In this document: positions 60,667 to 64,000 of the stretch, in pieces
Layout: each line of letters opens with the position of its first letter
Numbering within the stretch: position 1 is the first letter of the stretch
Source of the DNA: Clostridium sp. Marseille-P2415
GTDB lineage: Bacteria > Bacillota > Clostridia > Lachnospirales > Lachnospiraceae
DNA: 64,000 nt
Reading direction: 5' to 3'
NCBI RefSeq assembly: GCF_900155545.1
Contig: NZ_LT732526.1
Coordinates: forward strand, 1,898,982 to 1,962,981
Translations under genes and position numbers: made by a program
Notes under the pieces: generated by a model
Databases searched by the model: none
Seen by the model: the letters and a program-made list of their open reading frames with translations, nothing else
Told to the model about the DNA's origin: nothing

Positions 60667-63600
60667 CTATTCCTGTTTCACACATCCTCCGCCTGTCATC
60701 TGCCTGGCCCGGTCCAGAGCTGATCTGGCTTTGTCATAGCAGCTTTCAAAATCCCTGTTCTGTATCTCTATCATAACATAGCCTGCGTTAACCGGATGCA
60801 GGGTCTTTCCTCCCTCTCCCCTGATTTCCTGCTTTAAGTCCCCTACGATCCGCTTCAGCTTATTTTCCATATCATTATCCCGAATATTTTTGCAAAGCAC
60901 CATAGCCTCGTATTCGCCGTTCAGACAAAAAATGTCATCTTCCCTGAACAGACATTTCAAACGTTCCAGGTATTTTGCAAACATCTTTTTTCCTGTCTTC
61001 CGGCTTTTTTCACTTTCATCAACCGGCCTGCAAAATTCAAACAGGACCAGGGCTGAGGGCAAAAACCTCCGGCGTGACAGATAATCCCCCATTACGATAA
61101 CGGCTGCCTGGCGGTTCGGTATCCCGGCCGGCAGATCCGGATCTTCACAGGTTAAATGATCGATCTGATCCATCATTTTTCTGCTGTCTTCCACTTGTCT
61201 GCGTAAATCCACGATCTCGTCTATGTTTAACATCACACCATAAAGAAAACTTCCTTCATCCTTAACCGTCAGCTTGGAATGGCATAAAATCCATATATAT
61301 CCGTGCTTTGAAAGAACCCGGTACTCCACTCCCCTTAAATTTTCCTCAGGCTCCAGAGCCTCCACCAGCTTCCGGACCCGTTCACGGTCAGCCGGATGGA
61401 TCATATCCATAAAATGTCCATGAAACCGTTCTTCCAGTTCATCTTTTGTATAATCCAATATTTCCATGAAACGGAGACTGATATACAGAAGCTCCATCTT
61501 CTCCGATTTCCGGCACCTGAAATATCCACCCGGCATTCCGGAGCTTAAAAACTCCAGTTCATCATTTTTAAACCGAAGGACCTCATTGGTATCCTGAAGC
61601 TTTTTCTGGGCCAGAACAGTATCGGTAATATCCATGCATGCGCTTACAATGGCCATGCGCCCGTCCTCAGCCTGGACCACGCGTCCCTTGGTCACCAGCC
61701 ACAGCCAGCTTCCATCCCGTTTTCTCATGCGGTGCCGGAAGGTATACTCCATGCCGGGAGATATGTAGCGGAGGATATTTTCCTGTATCATTTTTAAATC
61801 TTCCGGGTGAATGAGGTCTGCAATCTTTCCCCCGATGTCCTTTGCAAATACCTCATAGGAATCATATTCCAGAAGGCGGAGCATCTCGTTGTTGGCAAAA
61901 TACAGAGGGAATCCCTTTTCACAGTATATGCCAAGAAGTCCGCCGGGAGCTACCTGTGCAAATATGGCGCTGGCCGCCCACTGATTCTCCTGGGCAATAT
62001 TTTCAAATGAGATATTCCTTCCTGCCAGCTTTAATACATCTCCCAGTATTTTCTGGGAATCCTCCAGCTTCTGACGCTGCTCCATCTGCTCCGTGGCATC
62101 CCGGACCGAGCCATAATACAGGCGGCGCTCATCCTGCTCTCTTAAAAAGAATGCGCGCAAGTGCACCCACATGAGTTCCCCGCTTGAACGGTAGCGCCGG
62201 AATATGCCTTCGGCTCCGTGGATCGGATTGCTGTATGCATTTTCAAAAATGTTTAACACCCAGTCTGTATCGTCTTTATAGACCTTATTTAACATATACC
62301 GCCTGCGCTCCTCCATATCCACGGGATTATCTCCGGTGACGCGGTAATATTCCTCGTTTACCCGCAGGACTTCGCAATGGTCCTCATATACCTCATAAAG
62401 AGCGATCGCTCCAAGCATATTGTTTAACATAGCCTCGCTGGTAATATTCTCATTAAATAAATCTTCCAGTTTCAGCTGCCTCATCTGCCTGGCCTGGATT
62501 CCCCTGTAATCCACATTATCCTCTTCCGCCAGAAGCAAATCAACCTCTTCAATCGTCAGCGGCTTATAATAATAATACCCCTGTCCATAAATACAGCCGA
62601 TATTGATCAAAAAGTCTACCTGTTCCTTTTCTTCCACCCCTTCGGCAATGACCCTCAGCTGCATCACCCTTGCCATCCTTACAATGGTCTCCAGGATCCC
62701 CATCCCCCGGCTCCGGCTGTTCTCATTCATGTCCAGGAACTTGGTGTCGATCTTTATGACATCCACATTGACATCCTTTAACATATTTAGAGAAGAATAA
62801 CCGCTTCCGAAGTCATCCATAAACACAGGAAAACCTGCCTTTCGCAGGTCCTCCACCACCTTTCGGATCAAATCATAATCTTCCGCATAAGCGCTTTCCG
62901 TAATCTCGATTTCCAGGTATTTGGGATCGATCTCATACCGGTCCACCAGCTCCTTGAATTTGGCTACAACATCAATGGCGTAGATATCCATACGGGACAT
63001 GTTAACGGAAATCGGCACCAGGCGCCTGCCATTTTTCGTCCAGATGCTTAGCTGCCGGCATACCATCTCCCAGATATAAAGATCCAGGTAAGTAATAAAG
63101 CCATTCTTCTCCAGAAGAGGGATAAAATCCCCGGGTGAAACCATGCCGCGGACCGGATGCCGCCATCTGACTAAGGATTCCAGGCCGATGATCTTACCGG
63201 TCAGCATATTGCACTGGGGCTGGGCATAGAAAATAAATTCCCGCTTTTCCAGAGCCCTCTGAATTTCCGACAGCAGGACCTGGTCGTTTTCCATCTTCTG
63301 CTTCATGCCTGGATCATACCAGCCAATGCGTTTGGTATAATTGCCCTTGACGGAGTTTAACGCAATGGCTGCTCTGTCATAAACCATGCTGACCGGAAGG
63401 CTTAAGTCTTCGATCCGGCAGATGCCGAAAGCAGGCAGAAATCCCGCATTTCCTTTATACTGCCTGGCATAATCACTGATCTCGTCTTCCAGGCCCTTTA
63501 ATATGGAAAGGTCGGCAGGCAGAATGATGACAAAATCATCTCCGCCCATGTATCCGGCAACGGTATCATAGGACTTCTCCGCCGCCTTCAAATGATTTCC

Positions 63601-64000
63601 AATCTTAATCAGGAAGCGGTCCCCTTCTTCTTCCCCGTACCATTCATTGAAAAGCTTAAAATGTTCAATATCAATGGCCACCATAAAATGCTTGGTATCG
63701 GTCTGCTTTTTTAACAGCTGTTCTGCCCTTTCAAAAAAAGGCCCGTAGCGGAAAAGTCCTGTCATGGAATCTGTTTCTTCAAGATTCTTATTCTTTTCAC
63801 TCACAGGCCGAAACATAATAAGCCTGCAGCCCTCAGAACCGGGCCAGTCAATTTCACCGGAAGACACATCCATCCACAGTTTGGAGGCAGTATTGTAAAA
63901 TATCACATGCCCGGAATTCCGGCCTGTGCCCGGACAGTCCGTACAGGGGCATGATTCCTTCCCCATTCCCTGATAACAGTACATTCCTACTTCTAAATTT
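60667..64000 (-). CDS. GGDEF-EAL-PAS multidomain signalling protein (5' end beyond the window)
   Basis: At least 1105 residues; the frame stays open to the window edge, and the first visible residues include the paired-Cys motif CPCTDCP usually found inside such proteins, so the N-terminus is missing. Order: Cys-motif segment (~1-65 from the ATG at 63984), GGDEF domain (~70-235) with GGDDF, EAL domain (~240-490) with LESLVRW in place of EAL, DDFGSGYSS and AEGVEE, three PAS/PAC-like sensor regions (~530-930), and a C-terminal degenerate GGDEF-like domain with LNGEYEA at the motif position. It probably makes or degrades cyclic di-GMP in response to signals; which activity prevails cannot be told. 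Confidence 0.92.
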   Translation of the reverse strand, partial: NLEVGMYCYQGMGKESCPCTDCPGTGRNSGHVIFYNTASKLWMDVSSGEIDWPGSEGCRLIMFRPVSEKNKNLEETDSMTGLFRYGPFFERAEQLLKKQTDTKHFMVAIDIEHFKLFNEWYGEEEGDRFLIKIGNHLKAAEKSYDTVAGYMGGDDFVIILPADLSILKGLEDEISDYARQYKGNAGFLPAFGICRIEDLSLPVSMVYDRAAIALNSVKGNYTKRIGWYDPGMKQKMENDQVLLSEIQRALEKREFIFYAQPQCNMLTGKIIGLESLVRWRHPVRGMVSPGDFIPLLEKNGFITYLDLYIWEMVCRQLSIWTKNGRRLVPISVNMSRMDIYAIDVVAKFKELVDRYEIDPKYLEIEITESAYAEDYDLIRKVVEDLRKAGFPVFMDDFGSGYSSLNMLKDVNVDVIKIDTKFLDMNENSRSRGMGILETIVRMARVMQLRVIAEGVEEKEQVDFLINIGCIYGQGYYYYKPLTIEEVDLLLAEEDNVDYRGIQARQMRQLKLEDLFNENITSEAMLNNMLGAIALYEVYEDHCEVLRVNEEYYRVTGDNPVDMEERRRYMLNKVYKDDTDWVLNIFENAYSNPIHGAEGIFRRYRSSGELMWVHLRAFFLREQDERRLYYGSVRDATEQMEQRQKLEDSQKILGDVLKLAGRNISFENIAQENQWAASAIFAQVAPGGLLGIYCEKGFPLYFANNEMLRLLEYDSYEVFAKDIGGKIADLIHPEDLKMIQENILRYISPGMEYTFRHRMRKRDGSWLWLVTKGRVVQAEDGRMAIVSACMDITDTVLAQKKLQDTNEVLRFKNDELEFLSSGMPGGYFRCRKSEKMELLYISLRFMEILDYTKDELEERFHGHFMDMIHPADRERVRKLVEALEPEENLRGVEYRVLSKHGYIWILCHSKLTVKDEGSFLYGVMLNIDEIVDLRRQVEDSRKMMDQIDHLTCEDPDLPAGIPNRQAAVIVMGDYLSRRRFLPSALVLFEFCRPVDESEKSRKTGKKMFAKYLERLKCLFREDDIFCLNGEYEAMVLCKNIRDNDMENKLKRIVGDLKQEIRGEGGKTLHPVNAGYVMIEIQNRDFESCYDKARSALDRARQMTGGGCVKQE

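Noticed and set aside
60656-60675. CAGGAATA/TATTCCTG palindrome at the end of the GGDEF-EAL gene as terminator
   Set aside because: The stem is perfect but overlaps the stop codon and has no T-run on the relevant strand; too weak to call.

Overview
The window looks like a chromosomal segment of a spore-forming, low-to-mid GC Firmicute of the Lachnospiraceae / former Clostridium cluster XIVa type (Lacrimispora-like). This rests on gene content, not on a database match: cotJABC, a ytvI-type gene and a SleC-like cortex-lytic protein point to endospores; dapL (diaminopimelate aminotransferase route), an ANTAR regulator behind glnA and near-consensus sigma-A promoters with strong AGGAGG ribosome sites fit clostridia. 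Most genes are on the minus strand. No phage, transposase, CRISPR array or rRNA operon was seen.

Layout. 1-670 holds no gene but two very large imperfect inverted repeats. 0.67-12 kb is housekeeping: a YitT membrane protein, RNA-modifying enzymes (RluA-like, RsmF-like), YedF, CobO, a UvrD-type helicase, gltX and mgtE with a riboswitch-like leader. 12-25 kb carries a class A PBP, tRNA-Thr, ldh, a reduced type IV pilus-like cluster (transglutaminase lipoprotein, pilC, four small membrane/pilin-like proteins, pilT), then rlmB-mrnC-cysS-ispF, a four-copy 52-bp tandem repeat and a lipid kinase. 25-38 kb has tRNA-Met and tRNA-Val, a LysR regulator, a NYN-LOTUS protein, cotJABC, carAB, a SleC-like gene, a DUF368 (PopT-type) transporter and an amidase. 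38-45.5 kb contains an Lrp regulator, the glnA-ANTAR-dapF-dapL operon and a CadC-type metal efflux operon.

45.6-54.8 kb is the most accessory-looking part: an operon of a POT/PTR-type transporter, a 39-residue ORF, a GH127 beta-L-arabinofuranosidase and a GH36 alpha-galactosidase, none with a signal peptide; and, divergently, a three-gene ABC-2 exporter behind a ~250-nt structured leader. 54.8-64 kb has a MATE pump, a secreted GH25 muramidase, a YtvI-like protein, two PLP aminotransferases and a large GGDEF-EAL-PAS protein cut by the window edge.

The best candidates for something undescribed are: the transporter/GH127/GH36 operon, which would suit import and intracellular deglycosylation of plant extensin glycopeptides; the mgtE leader, in which an antiterminator-like pairing competes with a clear terminator; the glnA leader terminator with an ANTAR protein encoded in the same operon; and the unidentified leader of the ABC-2 operon. 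Several starts were moved from the longest ORF to the codon with a proper ribosome site, including TTG starts.
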